In this document: one piece after another, positions 45,706 to 57,779 of the stretch | Numbering within the stretch: the first letter of the stretch is position 1 | How the letters are laid out: every line of letters begins with the position of its first letter | DNA from: Tolypeutes matacus | Taxonomy: Eukaryota; Chordata; Mammalia; Cingulata; Chlamyphoridae | Assembly: GCA_026826555.1 (NCBI GenBank) | Contig: JAKSZT010054573.1 | Span: 2,137,470-2,201,469 of the forward strand | DNA length: 64,000 nucleotides | Direction of reading: 5' to 3' | Position numbers and translations under genes: made by a program | Notes under the pieces: model-generated | Database searches by the model: none | Seen by the model: only the letters and a program-made list of their open reading frames with translations | Told to the model about the DNA's origin: nothing

Positions 45706-46767
45706 TGCATTAGTCAGGATTCTCCACGGAAACAAAACTGACAGAATGTAATATATACATAAAGACTCTGAGATTTATTGTAGGAATTGGTTCATGCGAC
45801 CATGGAGATGGGCAAGTCTGAATTCCATAGAGCAGGCTGCAAGCTGGGAAGTCCAATGGAGGTTCTGATGAGTTTCCCAGGAGAAGGCTGGCCAGCTGTG
45901 TTGGTTTGAGTCTTTTCTGTAGACCCCAGAAAATGATGTTCTTAAACTGAACCTATTGTGGACGTTTGATTACATCAGATCAGTTAAGGCCCATTTGATT
46001 AGATTGCTTGAGTAGGGTTTAGCCCAGGGTGGGTTGTGATTCTCCTACTAGAGTTCTTTATAAGCAGAGGAATAAAAGCTGCAGACAGAGAGAAGAAGGT
46101 TGCAGTGACAGAGAGAAGCCTCCAGAACTTGAAGTCAATGAACCCAGGGGAGCGAAAAGCCACAGATGGAGCAGGTCAAAGCAGAACTAGCCTAAAGGAG
46201 AGGGGAGAGACAAGGTGATGCTGCCATTATGCCCTGCCAAATGCCTGATCACTCACAGCTGAGCTTGGGGAGAAAGTGAGCCTGGAGGAGAAGCCAGAGG
46301 CTAGAAGAGCCACCATTGTGCCTTGCATGTGGCAGGAGGCCAGGATCACCAGCAGGTGACCTTTGGGGAGAGAGCTTTGCCTGATGACTTGATTTGGACA
46401 TTTCCCCCAGCCTCGGAACTGAAAGCTTTTAACTTAATTCCCATTATAAAAGCCAACCTATTTCTGGTACATTATTCCCAGCAGCTTTTAGCAAACAAAA
46501 AACAGTAGCTGAAGTAGAGATAAAAATTCTTCTTGCTGACTCCTGAGACTTTAACTTCTACCTTTAAGGCTTTCAACTGACTGGATCAGATGTTTCTCAT
46601 CACAGAAGGCAATTTCCTTTGTTAATTGGAGATGTAATCAGCTGTAGATGCAATCAACTGTCTGATATTTAAATCCACAAAATATCTTCACAGTCACAAT
46701 CAGGCTGGTGCTTGCTTGACCAGACACCATAACCCAGCCAAGTTGACACATGAACTTCACCACCTCA
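45706..46767 (-). mobile_element. LTR interrupted by a second LTR
   Basis: The left part (45,706-45,896) starts TGCATTAGTCAGGATTC and has 'agatttattgtaggaattgg' (an AATAAA signal on the minus strand). The right part (46,505-46,767) has 'aaggctttcaactgactgg', 'gcagatgtaatc'-type words and 'cagccaagttgacacat', ending near 'cacctca'. The same order, uninterrupted, appears in the LTR at 54,154-54,603. The gap is filled by the LTR at 45,897-46,504. Confidence 0.82.
45897..46504 (+). mobile_element. Solo LTR nested in another LTR, 608 bp
   Basis: It starts TGTGTTGGTTTGAG and ends 'gcaaacaaaaaaca'. It carries 'tttgattacatcagatcag', 'ttataagcagagg', and 'tataaaagccaacctatttc' near the 3' side. Five-base flanks are CCAGC and GTAGC, so any target duplication has decayed. 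It shares its start, 'cctcggaactg' and 'aaaagccaac' elements with the LTR at 56,683-57,394. Orientation is opposite to its host LTR. Confidence 0.82.
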
Positions 46768-46854
46768 AACCTCATGGATTCCCTGCTCATGAGTATGCAG
46801 CTAACTCCTTCTTAACTGCAAGTCTGGCATGTTCACATGCCCACTGTATGCGTT

Positions 46855-47433
46855 TCCTATGGTTGCCATAATAAATTGCTGCAAAATTAGCAGCTGGAAA
46901 CAACTCATTTATTACCTCACAGTTCTGTAGGGCAGAAGTCTGTGGGCTCAACTGGTTCCCCAGGGTCTCACAAAGTCAAATTCAAGCTGTTGGCCAGCTC
47001 AGACTCTTCACTGGCGGCTCTGGGGTCAGGGAATTCATTTACAATCTCATTCTAGTTGTTGGCAAAATCCAGTTATAGGGCTGAAGTCTGTGTCTCCTTG
47101 CCGGTTTTCATCCCAGTCCTGTCATAAACTGAAGGTTGCCTGCATCCCTCGTCACACTGGCCTCCCCATCTTCAAATCAGCAGCAACATGTTGAGTCCTC
47201 ATGCTTCAAATCTCTCCGATCCAAATCTCTCCGCCTCCAAACAGGGAAAGCTCTCTGTGTTTGGCAGCTCGTGTTTGTACAATGGGCCCACCCTGATAAA
47301 GCCCTAAGTCAAGACAATCTCCCCTTCTTAAGGTCAGCTGATTAGGACCTTTAATTACACCTGAAAAGTCCCTTTTGCCACGTAACGTAAAACCAAGACA
47401 GTAACACCAGGGACCCAAAATTCTATCCACCAC
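46855..47433 (-). mobile_element. MaLR/MLT1-like LTR (reverse)
   Basis: It begins TGTATGCGTTTCCTATGG, then 'ataataaattgctgcaaaa', 'cacagttctgtagggcaga' and 'tgtgggctcaactggttcc', and ends with 'cttaaggtcagctgatta', 'cttttgccacgtaacgta' and 'ttctatccacca'. This is a near-complete reversed MLT1-type LTR. Confidence 0.72.
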
Positions 47434-47784
47434 CCCCACTGAACATCTCTACCGGAACAGGTAGTCGATAGCTCAAGATCAACCTGTCCACGACTGCCTT
47501 CCATTTCAAAACTCTGTCCTTTATTTTTCTACATATTTGCAACGGTGCCACCAGTCATCGTTTTGCTCCTCTCTGTTCACTCCCTCAACTTGTAAATTTC
47601 TCAATATCATGAACATAACATGATGGGAGATTGAGCATGCCAACACTTCCCATGTGACATAGAAAATGGTCACCTCTTCATAGCACATTGGGGTCCATCC
47701 ACAGGGCTGCTCCTGGCCAGAGGCAGCCCAGGCTCCAGCCACTCCTGGCCATGCTCAGCCACCCCAGGGGTGAGTGAATCAATA

Positions 47785-47930
47785 GCTCGTCCTACTTGCC
47801 GCTACTTGGCAGTGCTCTGATGGCTTGCTCCTCCAACTGAGGTCCCAGACTATCAGCAGCTGGGAGCTCGTTAGAAATGCAGAAACCCTGGCTCATCCCT
47901 CACCTGCCCAATTCAAATCTGCACTTAGGT
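47785..47930 (+). mobile_element. MER5A-like hAT fragment
   Basis: The words 'gctgggagctcgttagaaat', 'gcagaaaccctggctcatcc' and 'aaatctgcacttaggtgac' follow MER5A. Termini are diverged. Confidence 0.6.
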
Positions 47931-50900
47931 GACTTGTGAGCAAGAGATAGGAAAAGAGGTCCTATGCCACAAGTCTGAGATGCTCCTTCTTCAACTTCAA
48001 CGTGGTGCCAAAAAAAAATGTAACCCACTGGTCAGGTTTTCTGACGTCTTTTCTGTTGTTGGCATCCTATACCCCACCCTTTTTAGATGGGAGCATGCTG
48101 TTGTCACCCATGACCCTTTCCTTCAGAATCTCGCAGCCTGGCTTTCCGCCCATCACCAGATACTCTCTGAATGTTCGAGTGCCATTGACAGCAAACTTGA
48201 TTTTGTCTGATAATCACAGATCTCTGACAAATTCCTCCTATTCCTCCAGCTGTCCCTGGATTTCCTCTTTGTACTGTAAGTGTCTGTCTACCGCACATGG
48301 GTAGCAAATATACATAAATCCTGCCAAACAATGCATCTTTATGTGGACTTGTTTCCTTTTGGCTCAATAATTCATATTATTCTTTATCAGTGTTCATATG
48401 AATTTTTCCAGCTAGATTACTTGTCCTGGTTAAAATAAATACACGTTATACCTATTTGTTATTAAACATTCAAGGTGGAATGGCAAATGAGTTTGCTTTT
48501 TCTTTCATTTCTGTAAGGCAAGAGAGAGAATAAATTTTAATCTCAGTAATATATCTTCCACCAGGTTATATCTGTATAGGAACAGGATTCTTAGCCTTAA
48601 GTAGTTTTTGGTGATGAATAGGATATTACTCAGCAGTCTCCATTCTTTAAGTCCCATTTTCTTAGTATATATATAAAAATGGAAGTTAATTGCAGATGCC
48701 TGGAATTATGATAGAGATTGTTTTCTATCAATGTCATTAACGTGATTAATTTTACTGACTTAACAATTTTTTTAGTTTAAGAAACCAGCACTATTTCAAC
48801 TCTTAAAATCCACGAATGATGCATGTTCTTATAATTATTAAATAAATGACATTTGTTAAATAAGAACTTTATTTTATTGGCTTATTCTTAAGATTTGTAA
48901 TCTCTACGTCATTTTAAAATTTAGAAAAGCAAAAAAAAGAAAGAAAGAAAAGAAAAACTAAACAAATGTACAAATTTCACTTTTATTCCAGACCTCCAAA
49001 AAGGCCATATTTCACATGGCTGGGAATCACTGACTTTTATAATTCAGGCAACCATGTGCTTCTTATTGAGCCTTAGGAGAATACAAGAGAATAAGACCTG
49101 GCACCCACCTTCAAGATATTATAGTGCAATTGCAAACAGACACGTGAAGGATTACAAAGCAGGGTAAGTTCCAAAGAGCAATATTCTCTTAGCACACATG
49201 AGGGAGATCACAGGAGACTACAGTGGCCAAGTGAAGCCCTTATGCCCTCAAGTATGGCTAGAATTTGAATAAGTGAGGAAGAAGGAAGAATCTGGGAAGA
49301 AATCTTGGTCGTAGGAATATGTATGCTTTGTGGAAAAAGATCATTTACCCCAAAGGTCAAATTGTGTCAGCAGCACCTAAAGATCTGATTTGAATTCTTC
49401 AGAATCAAAATGGCGGCAGGATTTAAGCAAAAAGCCTATCTCAAATTCATTTACTTAATAACAGCAATTCAATTTTGTCATGAAACTAAAAAAGAAAAAA
49501 TGCTTATAAAGCACTGGCAAATAATCTATGCATAATATGCAATCCATTGAAATAAAACTGGAACATTCAATCAAGGAATAAAATTTAATGAAGATACTCA
49601 TTAATTCCCATTGAATATTTTCCTCTTTGCTGCATTCATTATTTAATATCTTGGAATTTTGAAAAAATGTGGAAAACTCATATTCTAAGTTTCCAGTGAA
49701 AGTAGAAATCTGATAGGAAACAAATCATGTTAACTCTCTATTCCAAACAAGAGGAATCTTAGATCTTTGAGAGAATCACCAAAAATGCACACTGGTATGC
49801 AAGTCCATATTCACTATTTCTCATAATTTATATCTCTTCACCAACATATGCAAAATTTGCCCATTTTCAAACTCCTCAATGACTGCAATGCCTTATAATT
49901 TAGAGACTTGTAAAGTGATTGGGTTGCCGTGCTCTGCGGTTTGGAATGGTCTGATTTTTCTTCCACTGTGTTTAGAGTTGACTTGCACCATGCATGGCCT
50001 TTTGAGTGATTTTTTATAACCTAGGAACTATTGTTTCTAACTACTTGGACTTTTATATTGCCTTTCCTGACATCTGCCTGGTAGGGTGATTACTTTTGTA
50101 CATTTCTATCTCTTCCACTGGACAGGAACCTTACTGAGATCTTTTTGAATGTTGTGTCATCCATGGTTCTAACTCAACTTCTTTCACAGAGTTACTGCCC
50201 AGCAGGTGTGTTGCCTAGAAAAGACTGAAGAAGAATAGTGATAGAAAATGGAAACTCTGGCCAGGCAGAGAGGAAAGAGGGTGTGATGGTGTCTACACAG
50301 AAGAAATAAAAACAAGGAAGAAAAATTTTATAACAAACACATATTTCTAACTTTTTACCATAAATACATGTTTTCAATATTCTCATTGTCCCCAGCAATG
50401 AAGGGGGGGGGGGCACAGACTTTCAGCCACAGCATTCAAGAATTCCAGTTTTCAAGAGATTTTCTACCTGTAACCTTAAGTCCACACTGACGTAGACATA
50501 TTCCAGAACCAGCAGTTTTATTTACCATAATTGAAATCAATGACTCCTGTTCAATGACTTAAAATGTGACATTAAGCTTTTGACAGGAGATTGAACTAGA
50601 AGAAATTTTTGTTCACAGTCCTGGACACAAAGTATCGGTAATTACACACATGTGCACCTTCATTACTGGTAATGGATTAAGTAATTATTGGATGTTGGAA
50701 CACCTCAAATCTAAATATGGTACATTTTAATTCCTCTACCTGGAAACAGTTATTTTTCTAGGTAGTGTAGCTGTTCCCTTGAGTCTGTAACAGGTTTTGA
50801 AAACTGTGAAACTGTAAACCTTTCCCCCCATCATTGATATTAAGTTGACATTTGCAGGGAATAAAAGCCTAAGAGCTGTCGCCTGAAAATCGGAGCTTTC

Positions 50901-52595
50901 ACACAGTTCGCATGAAGGTCCTTCAATTGAGCCTGTAACTTCATTCTAAGCTAGTGCTGAAGGCAACTTTTACAGCCGGGTAGCACCATGAGGAGGAGGA
51001 GAGGGTTTACAAAACAACGGCCTCCTCCCGCTGCGGCTGACTGAGCTAGTGGCCTGTTCTCCTAGGCTAGCGCCCTCTCTCCGTTATGTCAGTCTATGTC
51101 ACAAAAACACACATACGCCTGGATTTTCTCAAGCCTTTCCTTATGAAGCTTTCCCTGGGAAGTGAGGACTTCATTTTCTCTGGGTCCTGAGTTCATCTGA
51201 AAGATGCCAACAATTTGGTATTGACTGAATTCTGTGTTGCTCCCCCGGCCAGTCTTGTCGGTGATTCACCTCTTCTTTACTTCCTTTTCCTCAGTCCTCG
51301 CCCGGGTATCCCTTTTACAGGAAAGAGCCTCTCTGTATTACAAAGAAGCAGTACATGGCCACTGTTATGAGGGAGTCTCATGTATTTGCTTTGTGCTCAT
51401 GCAAACTACCTGTTCTCCAAGAGAACGAGTCTTCAAAAATTTTATATTTCCTAAATAAAAAATATATATTTCTTAAGTGTATATTTTACTCAGTGTGCAC
51501 TTTAAAGTTCAGCTGTATGGGCAATTCAACCTCAAATAGCACTGAGTGGCCAAAGGTTCATTCCCCACAGCAGTCCGAAACAGACGCAATAATAAAAAAA
51601 ATGTTTTTCTATGACCAGGCGGTGTTTGCAACATTTTATTTTGGGCTTGTGGATTTTTCTGAAGCCATTGTGTCAAAGCTGCTCTAACCCTGACTCCCGT
51701 AAACTGACATAACAAATCGCTTCTATGATTCTGGTGTAATCCGCAGCCCAACAAGCTTGCCTGAAAGTGCGAATATAGCTTCTAAATTTTCTGTCACTTA
51801 CTGTGACCACCAAGTTTTGAAGATGAGGCACGATGGTAGCAAAGTGAACAAAGAATACAGCTGTAATCCTATGCCTGGTTTGATGTGGAGAAAAGTATCC
51901 TACACGCCCATTCCCTAAAATACTTCTACTAGGGCATTGCTGAATAATTATCTCCAGTCAGTTTCCAATATTTTCTCCCTTTGTCTGGGAACTGGTCTCT
52001 CTCTCATTTGCTCTTTGAAGTTAGGAATAATTAAAAAGCCATTAGCGTTCCCTCTGTGCAATGACACCACATAAATTAAAGCTTGGTAGTGTGGAAAAGC
52101 TACAATGTGACCTAACCCTTCCAAAGTGTCACTTTATCTACAATTCAAATTTCATTTGCATGAACAGGTCTCCTTCAAGTGTTGTTAATTTGAAACTGAA
52201 AGATATGGATGTAAATAATGAAAACCTGGTTTTTATTATTAACGTGACAGCTTGTCATCTATCTTCAGCATGGGGAATTATATTAATAAAGAACAATACT
52301 TTCTAAAATACCTATTAGAGTTAGGAAATTGTCTCTATTTGTACATTAGAAGCTGAATAGATGGTTTTCCTGCATTATTTTGGAGGAGGTAGGTTCTTAA
52401 TCCTTATACTTTCTGCCAATGTTTACCTACTCAATAAGAAATTGTATTGGTTTTCAAGTAGGAATAGTTAGGTCCAAATGAAAGGGATCCATGATAATTT
52501 TAGTTGCAGACTTCAAAGATGTTAAGGGGAGTACAAGAGACCGTTCTCATAAATATGCAATCCCTCTCTCTTTCTCTTTCTTTCTCCCTTCCTCT
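47931..52595. other. Long, mostly unique AT-rich interval
   Basis: No LTR, L1 or MIR stands out. A GAAA-rich A/G run lies at 48,928-48,956 and an 11-G run at 50,403-50,413. The segment 50,640-50,700 has several TAAT and GGATTA words ('attactggtaatggattaa'). Frames of 74-110 codons lack known motifs. L2-like phrases at 49,070-49,140 and 50,120-50,230 are too weak to call. Confidence 0.4.
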
Positions 52596-52599
52596 ATCA

Positions 52600-53260
52600 C
52601 TAACTAGCATGCACCAGTTATTGCTCTGAGCATTGAAGATACATAGATGAAGAAAAGGTACTTTTTGCATAACCAGATCTCATAGTCTAGTAGAGGCAGC
52701 AAACACACACACAGCCAGTTGCATTATAAGGCCACGTGTGTCGTTGGAATGGCAAGCACATGACGGCAAAGGGACACATGGAACCTGGAGACTACTAGAG
52801 AGCAAGAGTGAACGAACAAAGAAGCTTCTAGAGGGCTGAAGCTTTGAGTATGAGAAGGAATTAGCAAGGGGAGAAAGGGCTGGAGCGAAGCCTTGGCAAG
52901 GAAGACTAGCAAGTGCATCATTGTATGGAAACACCAGCTGTTTCGTCTAAGTGGGTCAAGGTCAAACATGATCCTGCAGAGCTGAAGAGGTAACTTGTAG
53001 CAAGGGTTTCAGCACTGCCCTAAGAAGTTTGGAGCTTTATCTCTAAGAAAACCAGGAATCACTCTTTCTGGATTTTAAGCATAAGAATGACATGGTTGGA
53101 TCTTTACAAAAACCATTCTAGCTACAGCACAGAGAATAAACTGGAGACTCAAAAGTGGAATTTTTGTTTTAATGCAGGATGCCATGAGATCATCAGCTAA
53201 GACAGCAGCGATGGTGACACAGGAAAGGGGAAGGTTCAAGAGATTTGGGGAGTATTTTGT
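52600..53260 (+). repeat. Possible ancient LINE segment
   Basis: The words 'ttgctctgagcattgaagat' near the left and 'gaagtttggagctttatctc', 'ggattttaagcataagaatg' and 'acatggttggatctttac' further right resemble a widespread ancient mammalian repeat (L2-type). Divergence is high. The intervening part is unassigned. Confidence 0.4.
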
Positions 53261-54153
53261 CAGTCATGCTGGCTGCGTGGGCTGAGAAATGAGTAGGAGG
53301 AAACTGTAATGACAGAGGCATCTGGCTTGGGCAAGTAGGGGGAAGTGGTATTCTTCACCAAAACAGGAAGAAAAAGAGAGAGCTCATTTTATATTCAAAA
53401 GTGTCTAAACGTAAACCATAACTGAAGAGCTGGTGGAAGAGGTTGTTAGGAGACGGTGGGTTAGTCTAGTTATCACAATTATACTCTGAAACCATACAGA
53501 ACACTCGGGACTTGAAAGAAATACCTAAGGCCATTGCCTACTGATAAGAACACATCCACTAACCCATTTTTTAAATATTGGAGCAGGAGGAATTTTAGTA
53601 TAAAGACATCTCACTTTCAGTCCTGACTATCACAGCAGTAATGTGCCTAGAGGGGAGGGCAGAAGGTGCACGTGTAACCAAAATCTAGACCAACGCTTGT
53701 CGTGGCACATCCCGCCTCCCACGCCACTACCTCCTCAACTCTCTGTTTTCCAGAAAAAGACATAAATATAGGTTCTTTATTCAAAACTTAGAGAAGGAGA
53801 GAGCAGAACTTCTCTGAAAAAAAAAGTAATGAAAATATTGGAGACTGATGGAATAACATAATGTGGTCATGATCTAGGAAAGGTATCCAAGGAAATACTA
53901 ATCATCATGGCGTTTGGTTCTTGAAGACCAAAATGCACTGCGATTCAAAGAAAATGATCTGCTGTGAGAATATCCTGCTGGCAAGACAAGCCGGTGGGGG
54001 GAAGATGTTCAGGCAGAGCATGGTAAATGGCACTCCTGATGCGCATCAATCGTATTTTAGTAAGTGTGCCAGAGAAGAGCTTTTGAAGGAGAGCTCTGAC
54101 AGGCACGGCAGACAATGTAACGTGCTATGATTGTGTACAGTGGGCTTAGGTAT
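53261..54153. other. Unassigned DNA
   Basis: No repeat or exon recognised. A 69-codon plus frame at 53,921-54,130 has no known motif. Confidence 0.4.
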
Positions 54154-54603
54154 TGTATTAGTCAGGTTCTCTCGGGAAACAGAATCAACAGGAGATCTCT
54201 GTCAATAATGTGAGATTTTATAAGAGTCTCTCACGCGACCGTGGGGGTGCACAAGTCCAGGTTCCACAGGCAGGCTGCAAACCAGGGGCTCCGATGAAAG
54301 TCCAATGAAGGTCCTTGATGAGTTTCTGGGAGAAGTTGCCTATCCAAGGACGAGCTGGGAAATTCTCTCTGAATGTTGAAATCACTTCCCCTTTTAAGGC
54401 ATTCACCTGATTGGATAAAAGCGTCACCCATTGCTGATGCAATCTCCCTGATTGATGCAGATGTAATCAGCCATCCACGCAGTAAACTCACTGGTGATCA
54501 AAGTCCATAAATGCTCTTGTATTACAATTAGCCCCGTGCTTGCTGGACCTAACACCTGGACACAATTACCTGGCCGAGTTGACACATTAGCCTAACCATC
54601 ACA
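54154..54603 (-). mobile_element. Solo LTR, 450 bp
   Basis: It runs from TGTATTAGTCAGGTTCTC to AACCATCACA. Between these it has 'ccttttaaggcattcacctg', 'tgcagatgtaatcagcc' and 'ggccgagttgacacatta'. Flanks are GGTAT (54,149-54,153) and GGCAT (54,604-54,608), a 5-bp duplication with one transition. It is the intact family counterpart of the split LTR at 45,706-46,767. Confidence 0.87.
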
Positions 54604-55375
54604 GGCATCAATGATAAAATCGCTACAGAAGATGACTTCAGCTTTTATTAGCACAGTTGAGCCTCCTTCTGCCCACCCTCCAGCATATACACACTCCTTA
54701 GCACCTATCACTGTCTCCGCCTTCTTTGCATCAAACCTCCCTCCAAAGACCAGTTCCAAGCGACACCTGCAGTCATTGCACAAGACCGAGAACGCCCTGG
54801 GACCTGTCACAGCCCTAGTAAACAGAAGAGTCACCACCCTTGGACTCACGAAGCTTAGTGGAGGAAAGAGGCATCTGGCACTTAAAATATACATAAAATT
54901 TTAGGTTGTGAGTACTGCAGAGACAAATAAATGGGTTCTATAAGAGAGACTAAAAAGAGGAGCTCATTTAGAGTTGGACTCTGGAACCTGTCATCATTGA
55001 AAGCTGACCTTCTAACAGTTTAAACAGTATTGAAACATGACCTAATTTGTTTTCATCTTACACCTCCAGCCCACCAATATTCTTTCTTTCTTAGTTGTCG
55101 CAAACAGACATTCTTTACCCAATGAAAGCTTGATGACATTGACTAATTGTCCTGTTAGCCCGTACTGTCCTCTCATTTTTTCTTGTTGGCACATTTGGTC
55201 TTGGGACATGGGAGGATGCTTGATGACTACATCCTATGCTTTCTCTTTCATAGCCTAACCCACCTCCTCAGAATAGTAGGTATGGAGACTTGTTGACATA
55301 GATTTCCCAACCTGACAGATACCTGTTGATAGCAGTCACTTGGGGCAAGACGAGGGTTAGAAGGAGAAAATTCTA
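54604..55375. other. Unassigned DNA
   Basis: Opposing frames of 97 and 100 codons overlap at 54,592-54,904. Neither has a motif that I recognise. Confidence 0.4.
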
Positions 55376-55590
55376 CAGTAGGTTCTCAGCCTTGGCACTA
55401 TGGATTTGGAACCATGTAAGTCCTAGTTGTGGGGCTGTCCTTAACTGTAGGATGTTTAACTACATCCCTGGCCTCAATGCAGTGGCTGTCAGGAGCACAT
55501 CCCATGATACTGCCAATTGTGAAAATCAGAAATGTCTTCAGACATTGCCTCCTGTGTTGGGGGAAGGGGGAAGGTTTAGAACCATGATTC
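55376..55590 (-). mobile_element. MER20-like hAT element
   Basis: The sequence 'ggttctcagccttggcacta', 'gttgtggggctgtcctta', 'gtaggatgtttaactacatc', 'cctggcctcaatgcagtgg', 'agaaatgtcttcagacattg' and the terminal 'aggtttagaaccatgattc' form an almost full reversed MER20. Both inverted ends can be seen. Confidence 0.82.
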
Positions 55591-55619
55591 TGAAGCAATA
55601 AACATATGTAGCTCACTCA

Positions 55620-55929
55620 AAAAGGGAAAACAATAACAATGAATCGTAAAAATAATTTTCAGATGAAAAAATATTTGAAAAGCTTAGAATTCATAAAACT
55701 GTTGAAATATAAATATAAAAATTCCATGGAAGTACACTACACAAACACTGACCTGTAAATTAAACCATGGAATACTGTCAATACAATTACAGAAATGTGC
55801 TTTCACCAAATGTAACAAATGTTCCACACAACTGCAAGGCATTAGAAATAGAGTGGTCTATGGGAAACTCTGTATTTAATGCATGGTTGTTCTGTAAACC
55901 CACAATTTCTCTAATTAAAAAAAAAAAAA
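55620..55929 (+). mobile_element. L1 3'-tail copy
   Basis: It ends with 'ctatgggaaactctgtattt', 'tgttctgtaaacccacaatt' and 'tctctaattaaaa' leading into a pure A run (55,917-55,929). The layout matches the 3' terminus of the 30.5-kb L1 ('cagtattttctgcatgattt', 'acttctctaataaa'). No confident target duplication. Confidence 0.6.
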
Positions 55930-56574
55930 CACTAAAAATCTAAACAATTCAGAAAATTAAAAAACTCAGAAGAGAACGTATTAGCAGAAAAACAGATAAA
56001 ATAGGATAAAATAGATAAAATAGGAAAACATGATGAAAGTATTGGTAATTACTCTCCTAAAAAGGATATGGAAAAAGAAATGCAGATTAAATAGGAAGCA
56101 CTCTTGTTTCTTCTCCAGTGCAAACATAAAAGTTTGTCTTCAAATTCCTTCCGGTTCTCAGTGACCAAGCTGTACTTTAGTACTAGGTAACCTTGAAGTT
56201 AATGGGGCTTAATCTCCTAAAAGTGAAGGCATGAGAGATCTAATTCTATTCTACCATGAAATCAGTTTCGCAGACATTGTAAGCCCTGTTCATAGATCAT
56301 AAATTCCTACACTTTTGGTAACTTTCTTAGAGATAAGCATGTTTTATATCAAAAGATTTGCTGCATGTAACAAAAGGCACATCCTTCTATTTGAATCTGA
56401 TAGGTTTACTTGTACAGTGAAAACTAAATAGGATTTTGAGATGATGGGGTTTCCTATCTAGATTATTTTTCCTTTATTGTGTGATTTCTGGACTTGCCTT
56501 AATTCATAATCTACTTCTTTCGAGTTTCCTTAGCAAACTGGCATTTAAAAATATTTGTATTCTGTAATGGCAGG

Positions 56575-56682
56575 TAATATGCATTTGTCAAGAGCCATAG
56601 AAGTGTACAACAGAGTGAAACTTAATATAAACTATGAACTTAGTTAATAATAACATATCAATATTAATTCATTAATTGTAAC
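56575..56682 (+). mobile_element. Old L1 3' end, left part (split by LTR)
   Basis: The words 'agaagtgtacaacagagtg', 'ataaactatgaacttagtt' and 'attcattaattgtaac' are L1 3'-UTR sequence. It breaks at the LTR at 56,683 and resumes at 57,395. Confidence 0.7.
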
Positions 56683-57394
56683 TGTGACAGTTTGAATTTT
56701 GTGAATTCCCAAAAGCAAAAGATTATGTTTGTAAACTAATCTATTCCTCTGGGGGTTGGTACCCTTTGATTACATTAAATTCAGTTGAGGGGAGTTTGAT
56801 TAGATTCCCTTTTAAGATTGCTTTAGGGCTTTTGATTCAACTCAGTGTGGCATGACTCAGGTTAAGTTCTTACCCCCTTGCTGGTTCTGACATCAACGGA
56901 CTCACATGGACAGACAGACAGAGGGAAAGGGAACTGCCATGTTTCATTCTGCCACGTGAGAGAAAAAGGATTGTTTAAGCATGAAGCCCCAAGAGGCTGG
57001 GCCCACAGAGCAGCTCAAGAGGAGACCAGCCCTGCTAGACGCCCGATAGCCTACAGCCGAACTTGGGAAGAGAGCAGAACAGCCAAGACTGAAATAGGAG
57101 GCCCAGAAGGAGAGAAGCCCTAGGCCAGCTTGCAGCTGAAATCAGGAAGAAATTGGAGCAGCTGAGCCTGAGAAAGGAAGCCTGGAGGGGAAGGCAGAGA
57201 CCAGGCAGAGATCACCCGCCATCTTGCTTCAACACATAGCAGCTGACTTTGGTAAGAAAGCACCTCTTATGGTGCCTTGAGTTGGACTTTTCATGGCCTT
57301 GGAACTGTAAACTTTTACCCCAAATAAATACTCTTTATAAAAGCCAGCACATTTCTGGCACTTTGCATAGGCAGTCCTTCGGCAAACTGAAACA
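56683..57394 (+). mobile_element. Solo LTR, 712 bp, perfect 5-bp target duplication
   Basis: It starts TGTGACAGTTTGAATTTTG and ends 'caaactgaaaca'. GTAAC flanks it on both sides (56,678-56,682 and 57,395-57,399). Inside are 'tttttcatgg'-type and 'ggccttggaactgtaaactt' words, then 'ccaaataaatactctttat' (AATAAA) and 'aaaagccagcacatttctgg'. This is the best-bounded LTR in the window and a relative of 45,897-46,504. Sense is plus. No internal genes remain. Confidence 0.92.
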
Positions 57395-57439
57395 GTAACC
57401 AATGCACCACACTAATTCAAGGCATTCATAATTGGGAAT

Positions 57440-57477
<38 letters not shown>

Positions 57478-57582
57478 TATGTGTGTGTGTGTGTTGGGGG
57501 TGGTATATGGGAACTCTGTACTACTGCTCAATTTTTCTATAAATCTAAAACTTCTAAAATATAAAGTCTATTAAAATATATT
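57395..57582 (+). mobile_element. Old L1 3' end, right part, with AG/GT microsatellite
   Basis: After the duplication, 'caatgcaccacactaattc' continues the L1 3' UTR. An (AG)n run (57,443-57,475) and a (GT)n run (57,475-57,494) have expanded where this UTR normally has a G-rich stretch. 'atgggaactctgtactactg' and 'ataaagtctattaaaata' then complete the L1 terminus. Confidence 0.75.
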
Positions 57583-57779
57583 CGTATTCAATAATGTTTA
57601 AACTCATGTAAGTACTCTTTAATACCATGGAACATTAATTTTTTTTTTTTTAGGGGACAGGGGTAGTATAACCACAAGTTAAATGGTAATTATGGAATTA
57701 GTAGTCTCATCCCAAGTGAATATCACCTAAGCCCAAGGAAATATCTGAATATCCTTCCTTTACTGGAAGTGTTAAGCAT

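Noticed and set aside
54592..54904. Opposing 97- and 100-codon frames as a processed pseudogene
   Set aside because: No protein family recognised, no poly(A) tail and no target duplication found.
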